In this document: positions 44,356-54,300 of the stretch, in pieces
How the letters are laid out: each line of letters starts with the position of its first letter
Numbering within the stretch: the stretch's first letter is position 1
DNA from: Sphingopyxis sp. CCNWLW2
GTDB taxonomy: Bacteria > Pseudomonadota > Alphaproteobacteria > Sphingomonadales > Sphingomonadaceae
Direction: 5' to 3'
Assembly (NCBI RefSeq): GCF_037095755.1
Contig: NZ_JBAWKJ010000002.1
Coordinates: forward strand, 1,054,001-1,118,000
Length of the DNA: 64,000 nt
Made by a program: the position numbers and the translations under genes
The notes under the pieces: model-generated
Database searches by the model: none
Told to the model about the DNA's origin: nothing
Seen by the model: the letters and a program-made list of their open reading frames with translations, nothing else

Positions 44356-45281
44356 GCCTCCGCATCTCCACCCTCACCCTTGCCTTGCTGCTGACGGCAG
44401 CCCCTGCGTCGGCGAACGTCCCTGGCGCCGACGCGGGGAATTGCGCGACCAGCCTGATCGGCACGCCACTGACGGTGCCGAAATATCCGGCTGCAACGCA
44501 AAAGATTCTCGACGAGGATATCGCGATCGCCGCGGCGGCGCTGCGCATCGCGCCGGACCGCGAGGACAGCCATATCTGGTACGGCCGCCGGCTCGACTAT
44601 GCGGGACGCATCTGCGACGCGGTCGATGCCTTCAGCGCCGGGATCGAACAATTTCCGAACAGCTACAAGCTCTACCGCTTCCGCGCCCGCGACCTCACGC
44701 GCGCGCGCCGTTTCAAGGAAGCGCTCGCCGATTATAAGAAAGCACTGGAATTGATGGGCGATACGCCCGACAGTTTCGAACCCGACGGCATGCCCAACCC
44801 GATCGGCCTCACGATCAGCACTTATCGCGGCAACATCCTTTATTATCATGCACAGACCAGTTTCGCGACCGGCGACTATCCCGCAGTCGTCGACGGCATG
44901 GCCAAATCACTCGCCGTGATGCCCGACTTCACACGCGACGACATGCACATCGGAACCGCTTATTGGACCTATCTCGCGTATCGCAAGATGGGCCAGCACG
45001 ACAAAGCGCGAGCCGCGATCAACGAGATCGAGCCGGGGCTCAAACTGATCGAGAATTTCACTTACTATCAGGCGGTCCAGATCATGCAGGGTCGCCTCGA
45101 CCCCGCCGGTTTCAAGGACACGCGCGACAGCACGATCAAATTCGCGATCGCGATGGAACACCGCTTTGCCGGCGACGAGAGGGGCGCAAAGGCGCTGCTG
45201 ACAGAGATCGTTCGGGAAAATCCGCAGGGCCATTGGCCTTCGGAAGCCGAATTGGCGCACCCGGATCGAAAAGCCCATTGA
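44352..45281 (+). CDS. Secreted TPR-repeat protein (2)
   Basis: 309 residues with a short Sec signal peptide (RISTLTLALLLTAAPASA). TPR-like helices include HIWYGRRLDYAGRICDAVDA, FKEALADYKKALELMG and YLAYRKMGQHDKARAAI. Translationally coupled to the M19 gene (ATGA overlap). It resembles the TPR protein at 35815 in the WYGR and FPNS-KL blocks, so the locus has two such periplasmic proteins on opposite strands. Role unknown; a scaffold or peptide-binding partner is plausible. Confidence 0.75.
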   Translation: MSLRISTLTLALLLTAAPASANVPGADAGNCATSLIGTPLTVPKYPAATQKILDEDIAIAAAALRIAPDREDSHIWYGRRLDYAGRICDAVDAFSAGIEQFPNSYKLYRFRARDLTRARRFKEALADYKKALELMGDTPDSFEPDGMPNPIGLTISTYRGNILYYHAQTSFATGDYPAVVDGMAKSLAVMPDFTRDDMHIGTAYWTYLAYRKMGQHDKARAAINEIEPGLKLIENFTYYQAVQIMQGRLDPAGFKDTRDSTIKFAIAMEHRFAGDERGAKALLTEIVRENPQGHWPSEAELAHPDRKAH

Positions 45282-45392
45282 TCCCTTCCTGTCCGGTCCA
45301 ACGAGCCTGTTCATAAGGCGGAGGGGCTAGCTTTAGTCCGGTTGCGGTCACGCGCTCAACGCGCGATCTTCCCGGCTGGCAGGCTGCACTCT

Positions 45393-45407
45393 TGCAAATG
45401 GGTTGCA
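45393..45407 (+). promoter_or_regulatory. Fur-like box before siderophore receptor
   Basis: TGCAAAT G GGTTGCA, a 7-1-7 arrangement with outer five bases perfectly symmetric, 48 bp before the start of a TonB siderophore receptor. A second GCGA...TCGC element follows at 45411-45422. Iron regulation is expected for this gene class; the box itself is a by-eye match. Confidence 0.45.
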
Positions 45408-45432
45408 GTAGCGATCATTCGCGTCTAGCGGG

Positions 45433-45448
45433 CCTCCCATAGTGGAGG
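45433..45448 (+). promoter_or_regulatory. Hairpin covering the ribosome binding site
   Basis: CCTCC CATAGT GGAGG. The right arm is the Shine-Dalgarno sequence, six bases before the receptor ATG at 45455. Folding would hide it, so translation could be structure-controlled. Confidence 0.5.
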
Positions 45449-45454
45449 TTCGCG

Positions 45455-47557
45455 ATGAAATATAAAATGATCAATGCTTTGCTGGTAACGGTGGCCTGGA
45501 CGGGCGCAGCGCAGGCGCAGGAAAGCCAAACCAGCGCGGAGATCACCGTCACCGCCGACCGAGCCGTCACCGCGACCAAGAGCGACACGCCGCTCGTCGA
45601 AACCCCGCAGGCGATCAGCGTCGTCACCGAAGAGCTGTTCCGCGACCGCGGCGCGCTCAATCTGCAGGAAACGCTCCGCTATTCGGCCGGCGTCACCGGC
45701 GAGGCCTATGGCCTCGACACGCGCGGCGACGCGAGCGTCGTGCGCGGACTCGCGCCCGTCCAGTTCCTCGACGGGATGCGCAGCCTCTATACCTTCGCGC
45801 CCTTCGCGCGCGCCGCGGTCGACACGCTCTCGCGCGTCGAAGTGCTGCGCGGACCGTCCTCGGTCCTCTATGGGCAGGCATCCAACGGCGGCATCATCAA
45901 CAGCGTCAGCAAGCGTCCCGAATTCGAAGCGGGCGGCAGCGCCCGGATCGAATATGGATCGTGGGACCGCAAGCAGGCGATGGTCGACCTGACCGGCCCG
46001 CTTGGCGGCGATACGCTGGCCGGCCGCATCGTCGCGGTCGTGCGCGACGCGGGCCAGCAGACGCGGCGGCTCGACGACAATCGCGTGCTCGTCCAGCCGT
46101 CGCTGAACTGGCGGCCGGGTCCCGACACCGAGGTGACGCTGATCGGCCTCTACCAGCGCGACCGCTCGGCATCGAGCCAGCAGTTTCTTCCCGTCGTGTC
46201 GGCGATCGGCGCGCCCAATGACGCACGGCGGCTCAGCAACCGCACCTTCCTTGGCGACGAGAATTACGACACGCTCCGCCAGCGCACGCTGTCGGCGACG
46301 CTCATCGTCGACCAGCGGGTTTCCGACCTGCTCAGCCTCAGCGCGCGCGCGCGTTACACCGACGCCAAGGCGACCTTCCGCGAGCTTTATCCCGACGTCT
46401 ATTCGAACCCGGCCAATCCGTTCATCGACGGCACCGCCGAAACGGGCCGGACGCTGCATCGCTACGCCTATCAGACCAAGCCGCACGGCAAGATCTTTAC
46501 GAGCGACACGAACGCGCGCCTGACCTTCGACACCGGACCGTTCAGCCACCAGCTCCTCGTCGGCCTCGACTACACCAATTATTTCGAGCAAACGCTCAGC
46601 GCTTCGGGCGGCAGCGCGTTCACGCCGGGCATCACGCCGGTCGACGCCTATAACCCGAACAACAGCGGCGTCGCGGCGGACGTGCTGCCCTATGCCGCGC
46701 TGCCCGACCAGCGCAACACGCAGCTCGGCGTCTATGTCCAGGACCAGATCCGCTATGCCGACCGCGTCACGCTGGTCGCGGGTGTGCGCCATGACCGCGC
46801 ACGATCCAAGACCGAAGGCGCACCGGCGGTCGTCGATACGGCGTGGACCTTCAAGGTCGGCCTGATCGGCGAGATCGGCCATGGCCTGTCGCCCTACCTC
46901 AGCTATTCGGAGGCGTTCCAGCCGGTTTCGGGGATCAATCCGCGCACCGGCGAACCCTATGTTCCGACGCGCGGACGGCAGTATGAAGGCGGCGTCAAGT
47001 GGCAGCCGCAGCGCGGCATTCTCGTCACCGCGGCCTATTATGACATCGTCGAGCAGAACCGCCCGACCAACGATCCCGCCGATCCGATCAACGTCTTCCA
47101 GACCGGCGAAGTGACCTCGAAAGGGTTCGAAGTCGAGGGCGCGTTCGACCTGCCCGGCAATTTCCAGCTGACCGCCGCGTACAGCCACAACAATGCCCGC
47201 GTGTCCGAAAGCCTCTACACCTATGAAGAGGGGGCGCGCGTCAACGACGTGCCGCGCGACCAGGCGTCGCTCTGGGCGGTGAAATCGCTGCCGCTCGGTT
47301 CCGATGCGCTGCTGCGCGTCGGCGCGGGCGTGCGCCATATCGGCAACACCCGCTCGACCGGCCCGACGAGCGCGATCACGACGCCATCCTACACGCTCGT
47401 CGATGCGCTGGTGTCGGTCGACTGGAACCGCTGGACCGCCGCGGTCAACGCCTCGAATCTGTTCGACAAGAGCTATTTCACCGCCTGCCGCACCTTCGGC
47501 GACTGCTTCAGCGGCAATCGCCGCTATGTCGTCGCCTCGCTCGGCTACCGGTTCTGA
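45455..47557 (+). CDS. TonB-dependent siderophore receptor
   Basis: 700 residues, signal peptide ending AQAQ, then ITVTADRAV and the siderophore-receptor plug pattern (TPQAISVVTEELFRDRGALN, VLRGPSSVLYGQASNGGIIN). The barrel ends in SLGYRF. Imports ferric siderophores across the outer membrane. Four bases downstream begins a PepSY membrane protein, the usual partner for reductive iron release. Likely Fur-controlled (box at 45393). Confidence 0.92.
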   Translation: MKYKMINALLVTVAWTGAAQAQESQTSAEITVTADRAVTATKSDTPLVETPQAISVVTEELFRDRGALNLQETLRYSAGVTGEAYGLDTRGDASVVRGLAPVQFLDGMRSLYTFAPFARAAVDTLSRVEVLRGPSSVLYGQASNGGIINSVSKRPEFEAGGSARIEYGSWDRKQAMVDLTGPLGGDTLAGRIVAVVRDAGQQTRRLDDNRVLVQPSLNWRPGPDTEVTLIGLYQRDRSASSQQFLPVVSAIGAPNDARRLSNRTFLGDENYDTLRQRTLSATLIVDQRVSDLLSLSARARYTDAKATFRELYPDVYSNPANPFIDGTAETGRTLHRYAYQTKPHGKIFTSDTNARLTFDTGPFSHQLLVGLDYTNYFEQTLSASGGSAFTPGITPVDAYNPNNSGVAADVLPYAALPDQRNTQLGVYVQDQIRYADRVTLVAGVRHDRARSKTEGAPAVVDTAWTFKVGLIGEIGHGLSPYLSYSEAFQPVSGINPRTGEPYVPTRGRQYEGGVKWQPQRGILVTAAYYDIVEQNRPTNDPADPINVFQTGEVTSKGFEVEGAFDLPGNFQLTAAYSHNNARVSESLYTYEEGARVNDVPRDQASLWAVKSLPLGSDALLRVGAGVRHIGNTRSTGPTSAITTPSYTLVDALVSVDWNRWTAAVNASNLFDKSYFTACRTFGDCFSGNRRYVVASLGYRF

Positions 47558-47561
47558 CGCG

Positions 47562-48701
47562 ATGAAACGCAAGACCGTGCAGGCCTGGTATCTGGTCCAT
47601 AAATGGACCAGCCTTGTCTGCACGGTCTTCCTGCTGCTTCTCTGCATCACCGGGCTGCCGCTGATCTTTGGCGAGGAGATCGCGCATCTCGCGGGCGCCG
47701 AGCCCGAATTGTCCGCGCCGCCGCCCGGCGCACAGCCGGCAAATCTCGACCGGCTGATCGAGGATGCCAAGGCGCAATATCCCGGCAACCGGCCGCTGTT
47801 CCTCGGCTGGTATCCCGACGAGCCTATCGTCTACGTCAACCTCGGCCCCACCGCCGACACCCCGCCGGCAGAGATGAAGACCGCGCTGTTCGATGCCTAC
47901 ACCGGTACGGCCGTTCCCGCGCCGCAGTTCAACGAAGGCGTCATGTTCTTCATCCTGCGGCTGCACACCGACATGTTCGCGGGGCTTCCCGGCAAGCTCT
48001 TCCTCGGCGTGATGGGCCTGCTTTTCGCCATCGCCACCATATCGGGCGTCGTGCTCTACCGCCCCTTCATGCGCAAGCTCGAGTTCGGGACGATACGCAA
48101 GGAGCGCAGCAAACGGCTGAAATGGCTCGACATCCACAATCTGCTGGGCATCGCGGCCACCGCCTGGCTGCTGGTCGTTGGGCTCACCGGCGTCATCAAC
48201 ACGCTCGACGAGCCGCTCTATGACCAGTGGCAGAAGGACCAGCTTGCCGAGCTGACCCGCGAATGGGCGGGCCGCCCCGCGCCCGCGCAATTCGGCCTGA
48301 TCGAAAAGGCGGTCGCCGAGGCGAAAGCGGCGCGGCCGGAGCTCAAGCCCGCCTTCGTCAGCTATCCCGGGACGGGCTATAGCGGCGAGCATCATTATGG
48401 CGTGTTTATGATCGGCCAATCGCAGCTCGACCAGCGCAACTATCAACCCGTGCTCGTCGACGCCGCGACGTCGAAGCTGACCGGCGTCCCGACCTGGCCG
48501 CTCAGCCTCAGCGCCATGTATCTGTCGCAGCCGCTGCACTTCGGCGACTATGCGGGCCTGCCGCTCAAGATCGTCTGGGCGCTGCTCGACGTCATCGCGA
48601 TCATCATCCTCGGCAGCGGCATCTATCTCTGGGTCGGGCATCGCGGCCAGTCGCTGCAACGGCGCGTCCACGAAGTCGTCGAAGGCGGAGAAGCAAGATG
48701 A
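47562..48701 (+). CDS. PepSY-associated TM protein (ferric-siderophore reductase-like)
   Basis: Inner-membrane protein of 379 residues with about four TM helices: WTSLVCTVFLLLLCITGLPL near the start, FLGVMGLLFAIATISGVVL at about 145-165, a third after LGIAATAWLLVVG, and a last at ALLDVIAIIILGSGIYLW. Conserved His residues (VHKW, RLHTD, DIHNLLG) may bind heme. PepSY proteins of this kind sit beside siderophore receptors and are thought to reduce iron. Co-transcribed with the receptor. Confidence 0.87.
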   Translation: MKRKTVQAWYLVHKWTSLVCTVFLLLLCITGLPLIFGEEIAHLAGAEPELSAPPPGAQPANLDRLIEDAKAQYPGNRPLFLGWYPDEPIVYVNLGPTADTPPAEMKTALFDAYTGTAVPAPQFNEGVMFFILRLHTDMFAGLPGKLFLGVMGLLFAIATISGVVLYRPFMRKLEFGTIRKERSKRLKWLDIHNLLGIAATAWLLVVGLTGVINTLDEPLYDQWQKDQLAELTREWAGRPAPAQFGLIEKAVAEAKAARPELKPAFVSYPGTGYSGEHHYGVFMIGQSQLDQRNYQPVLVDAATSKLTGVPTWPLSLSAMYLSQPLHFGDYAGLPLKIVWALLDVIAIIILGSGIYLWVGHRGQSLQRRVHEVVEGGEAR

Positions 48702-48871
48702 CCCGGCAGACCGTCCGCCGAACCTATGGCTGGCCGCTGGTGATGGGGATTGTCACGATCGCTTCGCTCGTGACCGGCCTGCTGGCGGTCGGCCTCCCTG
48801 ACATTTTGGCCGTCATCGCCCTGGCGGCGGTCCCAGGTTATTGCCTGTTACGACTTTTCGCGCGCAAATAG
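48698..48871 (+). CDS. Small membrane protein, 57 residues
   Basis: ATG at 48698 overlaps the PepSY stop (ATGA). Two hydrophobic helices (about 13-32 and 35-53), a basic N-terminus (MTRQTVRRTYGW) and a basic end (FARK). Small two-helix proteins follow receptor/PepSY pairs in other proteobacteria; this one may be an accessory subunit. Function unknown. Confidence 0.75.
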   Translation: MTRQTVRRTYGWPLVMGIVTIASLVTGLLAVGLPDILAVIALAAVPGYCLLRLFARK

Positions 48872-49010
48872 GTCCGCCCCTTGGGGTATGATCATGCCGT
48901 CCTCGAACCGGCCGCTCGGTGTGCAAAAGCCCTCATGCCAATATGTTAAGCGCCGGGCAGGTTGCACCCCGGGCAGGCGGTCCATCGCGATAACCACTCC
49001 GATGATCAGC

Positions 49011-49026
49011 TTAATGCTGGCTTAAC
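49011..49026 (+). promoter_or_regulatory. CtrA-type box TTAA-N7-TTAAC
   Basis: Exact match to the alphaproteobacterial CtrA consensus (TTAA, TGCTGGC, TTAAC), 69 bp before the start of the small RTX gene. A near match (TTAA-N7-GTAAC) follows at 49061-49076. Confidence 0.6.
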
Positions 49027-49055
49027 CATAGTGCAGTGCAGCATGGCGGCTTGGA

Positions 49056-49076
49056 CGAGGTTAACCTCGCCGTAAC
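49056..49076. promoter_or_regulatory. 14-bp palindrome overlapping second CtrA-like site
   Basis: CGAGGTTAACCTCG (49056-49069) is perfectly palindromic, and its TTAAC starts the near-consensus TTAACCTCGCCGTAAC (49061-49076). It lies in the leader of the small RTX gene. Confidence 0.45.
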
Positions 49077-49094
49077 AGCAAGGGGTCGTTCGCC

Positions 49095-51278
49095 ATGCCA
49101 AGCCTGTACATCTCGCCTGCCGGTTCCGGGGACAAAAGTGGCAGCGATATCAACAACGCAGCGTCTATCGGTTCGCTCAATACCATGATCGGAAGGGCGG
49201 GACCGGGGGGCGAGGTGCTGCTGCTGGCCGACCAGGGCGACTATAACGTCACCGGCATCCTCGGCATCACCCGTGGCGGGACGGAGGGCCAGTCGGTGGT
49301 GGTGCGCGGCATCGATTCGGGCGGCAATGCCATGGCCGCGCATTTCACCGGCTCGCGCCCGGCCGACTGGCAGGCGGGCGATCCCTCGGGCAACGAACTG
49401 TTCAAACTCGGAACGGGCGCCGACAATCTCATATTCCGCGACTTGCAGATCGACAATGTCGGCACGGCCTTCCGCGTCACCGCCGATCTCGCCAATCTCC
49501 ATATCGAGGATGTCGACGCGAACAATGTCCGCCGCTTCTTCGAGGATTATTCCAGTGCGCCTTCGGGCACCGCGACGATCACCGGGCTGACGATCCGCGA
49601 CGTCGACATACAGGGCTTCTCCAGGGTCGCGATCCGCCTCCAGTACGACACCAACAATGTGGTGATCGACAATGTCACGGCGGACATGGCCGGGCAGACG
49701 GGCGACGACCTGCCCGCGGGCGTCCATCTCGACGGCACCGTCCACAATGTCACGCTCAGCCAGGTGGTGATGGAGAATATCCAGAGCACCGCCGGCGCCT
49801 ATTTCAACGGCGACGGCTTCGCGAGCGAGCGCGGCGTCTATGACATACGCTTCATCGACACCGTCGCGCGCGGCAACAGCGACGGCGGCTATGACCTCAA
49901 GTCGAGCGGCACCTTGATCGTCCGCGCACTCAGCGAGGAGAATGGCCGCAACTACCGGCTCTGGGGCGAGGCGACGCTGATCGACTCGGTTGGCCTGAAC
50001 CCGGTGCTGCGCGGCGGCATCTCCGAGCAGAACCAGCTCTGGCTCGACGACGACGCCGACGTCACTGTGATCGGCGGGCGCTTCGACGATGCCGGATCGC
50101 GCACCAAGGTGATCTCCTCGCACGGGCAGCTCACCTTGCGCGGCGTCGCGATCACCCGGTCCGAGCTCTCGACGCTCGCCACGCGCGATTCGCTCCCCGG
50201 TCTCGTCGGCATCGACACGATCCGCGAAACGCTGACCGTCGATCAGGGCGAGGCGTCGCCCGGCGCGACCGGCTATATCGCGCTGCTTCCCCTGCCCGCC
50301 ACCGCCACGGCGGATGCGTTGCTGGGCACCGCGGGCGACGACATCTTCCTTGTCGACGACATCGGCGACCGGATCACCGAGGCCGCGGACGCCGGGTTCG
50401 ACCGGGTCGAGACGACGCTGGACAGCTACACGCTCGCCGGCAATATCGAGGCACTGATCCGCCGCGGCGCCGCCGATTTTATCGGCAATGGCAACGCGCT
50501 CGCCAACGCGCTGATCGGCGGCGCGGGCAGCGACACGCTGGGCGGGCTCGGCGCCAGCGACGACATCGCGGGCAATTCGGGCGACGATATGCTCGTGGGT
50601 GGCAATGGCGAGGATCTGCTCCGGGGCCAGTCGGGTGCCGACATGCTGCTCGGTGGCTGGCAGTCGGACACGCTCTTCGGCGGCACGGGCGCGGACCGGC
50701 TGGTCGGCGACCAGGAATGGCTGAGCAGCCAGGGCGCCAACGACCGGCTCGACGGCGGCGACGATGCCGACCTGCTGATCGGCGATGCGACCAATGTCTA
50801 TGGCAGCGGCAAGGGGGGCAGCGACCGGCTGACCGGCGGCGCGGGCGACGACATCCTGATCGGCGACGGGGATGTGATGATGGACAGCGCGAGGGGCGGC
50901 GCCGACACGCTGGAGGGCGGGGACGGCAATGACTGGCTTTATGGCGACGGCCGCGAGTCGGCGGCGACGGTGGCCGGCGGCGCCGACAAGCTTTATGGCG
51001 GCGACGGCCCCGATCACCTGATCGGCGGCGGCGGCAACGACCTGCTTGCGGGCGGCGCGGGCGCTGACTGGTTCGTTTTCGCGCCGGGCTCGGGTGCCGA
51101 CGAGATCAGCGACTTCGCCGCGGGCGCGGACCATATCGATCTCAGCGCCTTCGACATCGCGTACGAGCAGCTCGGTTTCACATCGAGCGCCGACGGAACC
51201 CGCATCACCATGGGCACGGACAGCATCTTCGTCCGCGGCGCGCAGGCGTTGTCGCCCAATGACTTTGTCTTCGGCTGA
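49095..51278 (+). CDS. RTX calcium-binding protein with right-handed beta-helix (small paralogue)
   Basis: 727 residues, no N-terminal signal, as expected for type I secretion substrates. Residues 1-340 form a pectate-lyase-like beta-helix domain (MPSLYISPAGSG, TITGLTIRDVDIQGFS, NGDGFASERGVYDIRFID). From about residue 410 it has RTX repeats of the GGxGxDxLx type binding calcium. The C-terminal secretion region ends in the hydrophobic DFVFG. Whether the helix domain is a lyase, hydrolase or adhesin cannot be told. Paralogue of the convergent 1603-residue protein, and probably exported by the T1SS at 56345-59889. Confidence 0.85.
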   Translation: MPSLYISPAGSGDKSGSDINNAASIGSLNTMIGRAGPGGEVLLLADQGDYNVTGILGITRGGTEGQSVVVRGIDSGGNAMAAHFTGSRPADWQAGDPSGNELFKLGTGADNLIFRDLQIDNVGTAFRVTADLANLHIEDVDANNVRRFFEDYSSAPSGTATITGLTIRDVDIQGFSRVAIRLQYDTNNVVIDNVTADMAGQTGDDLPAGVHLDGTVHNVTLSQVVMENIQSTAGAYFNGDGFASERGVYDIRFIDTVARGNSDGGYDLKSSGTLIVRALSEENGRNYRLWGEATLIDSVGLNPVLRGGISEQNQLWLDDDADVTVIGGRFDDAGSRTKVISSHGQLTLRGVAITRSELSTLATRDSLPGLVGIDTIRETLTVDQGEASPGATGYIALLPLPATATADALLGTAGDDIFLVDDIGDRITEAADAGFDRVETTLDSYTLAGNIEALIRRGAADFIGNGNALANALIGGAGSDTLGGLGASDDIAGNSGDDMLVGGNGEDLLRGQSGADMLLGGWQSDTLFGGTGADRLVGDQEWLSSQGANDRLDGGDDADLLIGDATNVYGSGKGGSDRLTGGAGDDILIGDGDVMMDSARGGADTLEGGDGNDWLYGDGRESAATVAGGADKLYGGDGPDHLIGGGGNDLLAGGAGADWFVFAPGSGADEISDFAAGADHIDLSAFDIAYEQLGFTSSADGTRITMGTDSIFVRGAQALSPNDFVFG

Positions 51279-51304
51279 CGCGAGGTTCAGCCGAAGACAA
51301 AGTC
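51261..51304. terminator. 18-bp inverted repeat joining the convergent RTX gene ends
   Basis: GACTTTGTCTTCGGCTGA (51261-51278), eight bases, then its exact reverse complement (51287-51304). Each arm holds the last five codons and the stop of one RTX gene, so the hairpin is part of both mRNAs and may act as a bidirectional terminator or 3' stabiliser. No T-tract. Confidence 0.6.
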
Positions 51305-54300
51305 CGCCTGATCGAGCGCGGTGACGCCGCGCACGAAGATCGTATCGGTGCCGCCCAGCTGGATCGTCACCCCCGCGCTGCTCGTGGTGAAGCGCAGCGC
51401 CTCATAGGCGATGTCGAAGGCGCTGAGGTCGATCCGGTCGGCCTCGGCGCCGCCGCGGGTGAAGTCGGTGATCTCGTCGGCGCCCGCCCCTCGGGCGAAG
51501 ACGAAGCGGTCACCCCCGCCGCCACCGGTCAACTTGTCCGCGCCGCCGCGCGCGCCGGCCGCCATGTTCACCGCGTCGCCGTAGAGTATGTCGTTGCCGA
51601 GCCCGCCGATCAGCGTGTCCGCGCCGCCGACCCCGCTCGCCGTCATGTTCATTCCGTCGCCGATCAGTATGTCGTCGCCGTCGCCGCCATCGAGAGTGTC
51701 CCTGGCGGCCAGCGACGAGACCCATTCGGCATCGCCGACCAGAAGATCGTTGCCCGCGCCGCCATATAGCCGGTCGGTCTGCGACCCGCCGTACAACGTG
51801 TCGTCGCCGTCCTCGCCGGAGAGCATATCCTCGTTCTTGCCGCCATCGAGCCGGTCGGCGCCCATGCCTCCGCGCAGCGTATCGTTGCCGTCGTCGCCGG
51901 AGAGCGCATCGTCGCCTTCGCCGCCGGTGAGCACATTGGCGCCGACGCTGCCGAGCAGCACATCGGCAAAGGCCGAGCCCTGCGCATTCTCGATGCTGAC
52001 CAGCCGGTCGCCCATGGCATCGCCGCCGGTCGCGGTCTGGGCGCGCAGGTTGACCAGCACGCCGCCGAGCGAACCGGCATATTCCACGGTGTCCGATCCC
52101 GCGCCACCGTCGAGTATATCGCCGCCCGCGCCGCCGCGCAGCACGTCCGCGCCGTCGCCGCCGCTCAGCCGATCCTCGCCGCCGCTGCCGACGACGAAAT
52201 TGTCGAGCGCATTGCCGGTCATCGTCGCGCCGATCGTCCCGGTATAGACGAGCTCCTCGACATTGGCGCCGAGCGTGTAGCTGGTCGCGGCAGTGCGGAT
52301 GCGATCGCGCCCCTCGCCCGCCGCCTCGATCACCTGATCGCCGGCTTCAAAGACAACATAGAGGTCGTTGCCGGTGCCGCCGCGCAGCAGGTCGTTGCCG
52401 CCGCCGCCGTCGAGCTGGTCGTCACCGGCCCCACCGAACAGGAGATCGTCGCCGCCCCGCCCATAGAGGATGTCACCGAGCAGCGGATCGTCGCCGCCAG
52501 TGATGCTGTCGGCATAGTTGGAGCCGATTACCGTCTCGATGCCGACCAGCCGGTCGCCCTCGGCCTCACCGCCGCGATTGACGTTGGTGACGAGGTTCAC
52601 GGTGATCGCGGCGGACTTGGTGTAATCGACCTGGTCGCGGCCCGCCCCGCCGTCGAGCAGATCGGCGCCCGCGCCGCCCACCAGCTTGTCGTCGCCGTCG
52701 AGCCCGTAGAGCGCGTCGTTCAGCGCCTTGCCATAGAGGCTGTTGTCGAGCGCATTGCCGGTGCCGGCAAAGCCGCCGGTGCCGGTGTAGCTAAGGTCTT
52801 CGACCCCATCGGCGAGCGTCAGCGACGACAGGCCCGTGCGCACGATATCGAGCCCGCCGCCGACCGCCTCGGTCACCTGATCGCCGGCGTCGTCGACCAC
52901 ATAGCTATCGTCGTCCGCGCCGCCGATCATCACATCCGCGCCCGCGCCGCCGTCGAGCGTGTCGTTGCCCGCGCCGCCCTCGATCCGGTTAACGTTCGCG
53001 TCGCCCGTCAGCGTGTCGGCAAAGGCGCTGCCCACTACGCCCTCGATCCCGGCAATACTGTCGCCCTGCGCATCGCCGCCCGATACGGCGCCGGTGGCGA
53101 GGTTGACCTTCACGCCCACGGCGCTGCCCGAATAGACCATGGTGTCGAACCCGCCCGCACCGTCGATCCGGTCGCCGCCCGCACCGCCGACGAGGATCTG
53201 ATCGTCGCCATCCCCGATCAGCGTATCAGCGAAGCCCGTACCGATAAAACGCTCGACGCCGTCGAACCGGTCGCCCTCGGCATCGCCGCCGCTGCTCGCA
53301 CCGGTCTGGAGGTTGATCGAGACGGCACCCGCATTAGCGCTATAGTCGACCGTATCGATGCCGTCCCCGCCGATCAGCACATCGGCGCCCGCGCCGCCCT
53401 GGAGCAGATCATCACCGCCGCGCCCTTCGAGCCGGTCCGCGCCCGCGCCGCCGTACAACGTCTCGTCAGCCCCCACCCCGGCCAGCACATCGTCGAACGC
53501 CGAGCCGACCAGCGCCTCGATGCTCATCAGCCGGTCGCCCGCCGCATCGCCGGTGCCGCCCTGCACCGACAGGGCAAGATCGACCTGCACCGCCGCCGCC
53601 GAGCCCGAATAGTCGGCGGTATCGAGGCCGTCGCGCCCGTTGATCAGGTCCGCGCCCTTGCCCCCGACCAGCCGGTTGTCGCCCGCATCGCCGCTCAGTA
53701 CATCGTCGAACGCCGTGCCGATCAGGCCCTCGATCGCGACGAGGCTCACTCCGCCCGAAGCGGTGCCCGCCGCAAGGTCCGCCGTCACCATGCTCGCGCT
53801 GGTCGAAAAGTCGGCAATATCGATACCCGCACCGCCGTCGAGCCGGTCCGCCCCGCCCTTGCCGGCCAGCCGGTCGTCCCCGGCGCCGCCCGACAGCGCA
53901 TTGACCGCGCCATCGCCGGTCAGCACATCGCCAAAGCCCGAGCCGACCAGATTTTCGATCCCCGCGAGCGCATCGCCCTGGGCATCGCCGCCAATCCCGG
54001 TGCCGCCCAGCACCGCATTCACCGCCGCGGCGCTTGCTGAATAATCGGCAGTGTCGATCCCGGCGCCGCCGGTCAGCCGGTCCGCGCCGGCGCCGCCGAT
54101 CAGCACGTTGGCGAAGCCGTCGCCGGTCAGCACATCGGCGAAGCCCGAGCCGATCAGCCGCTCGATCCCCTGGAGTCGGTCGCCCTGGGCATCGCCGCCA
54201 ATCCCGGTGCCGGCGACCAAGTCGATCGTGACCGCACCGCCGCTGCCCGAATAATCCGCGCTGTCGAACCCGGCGGCGCCGATCAGCGTGTCGGCACCTG

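Noticed and set aside
45425..47788. 787-codon minus-strand frame opposite the siderophore receptor
   Set aside because: Antisense shadow crossing into the PepSY gene.
49011..51134. 707-codon minus-strand frame opposite the small RTX gene
   Set aside because: Antisense of RTX repeats stays open because of codon bias; no domain visible and it runs into the CtrA-box leader.
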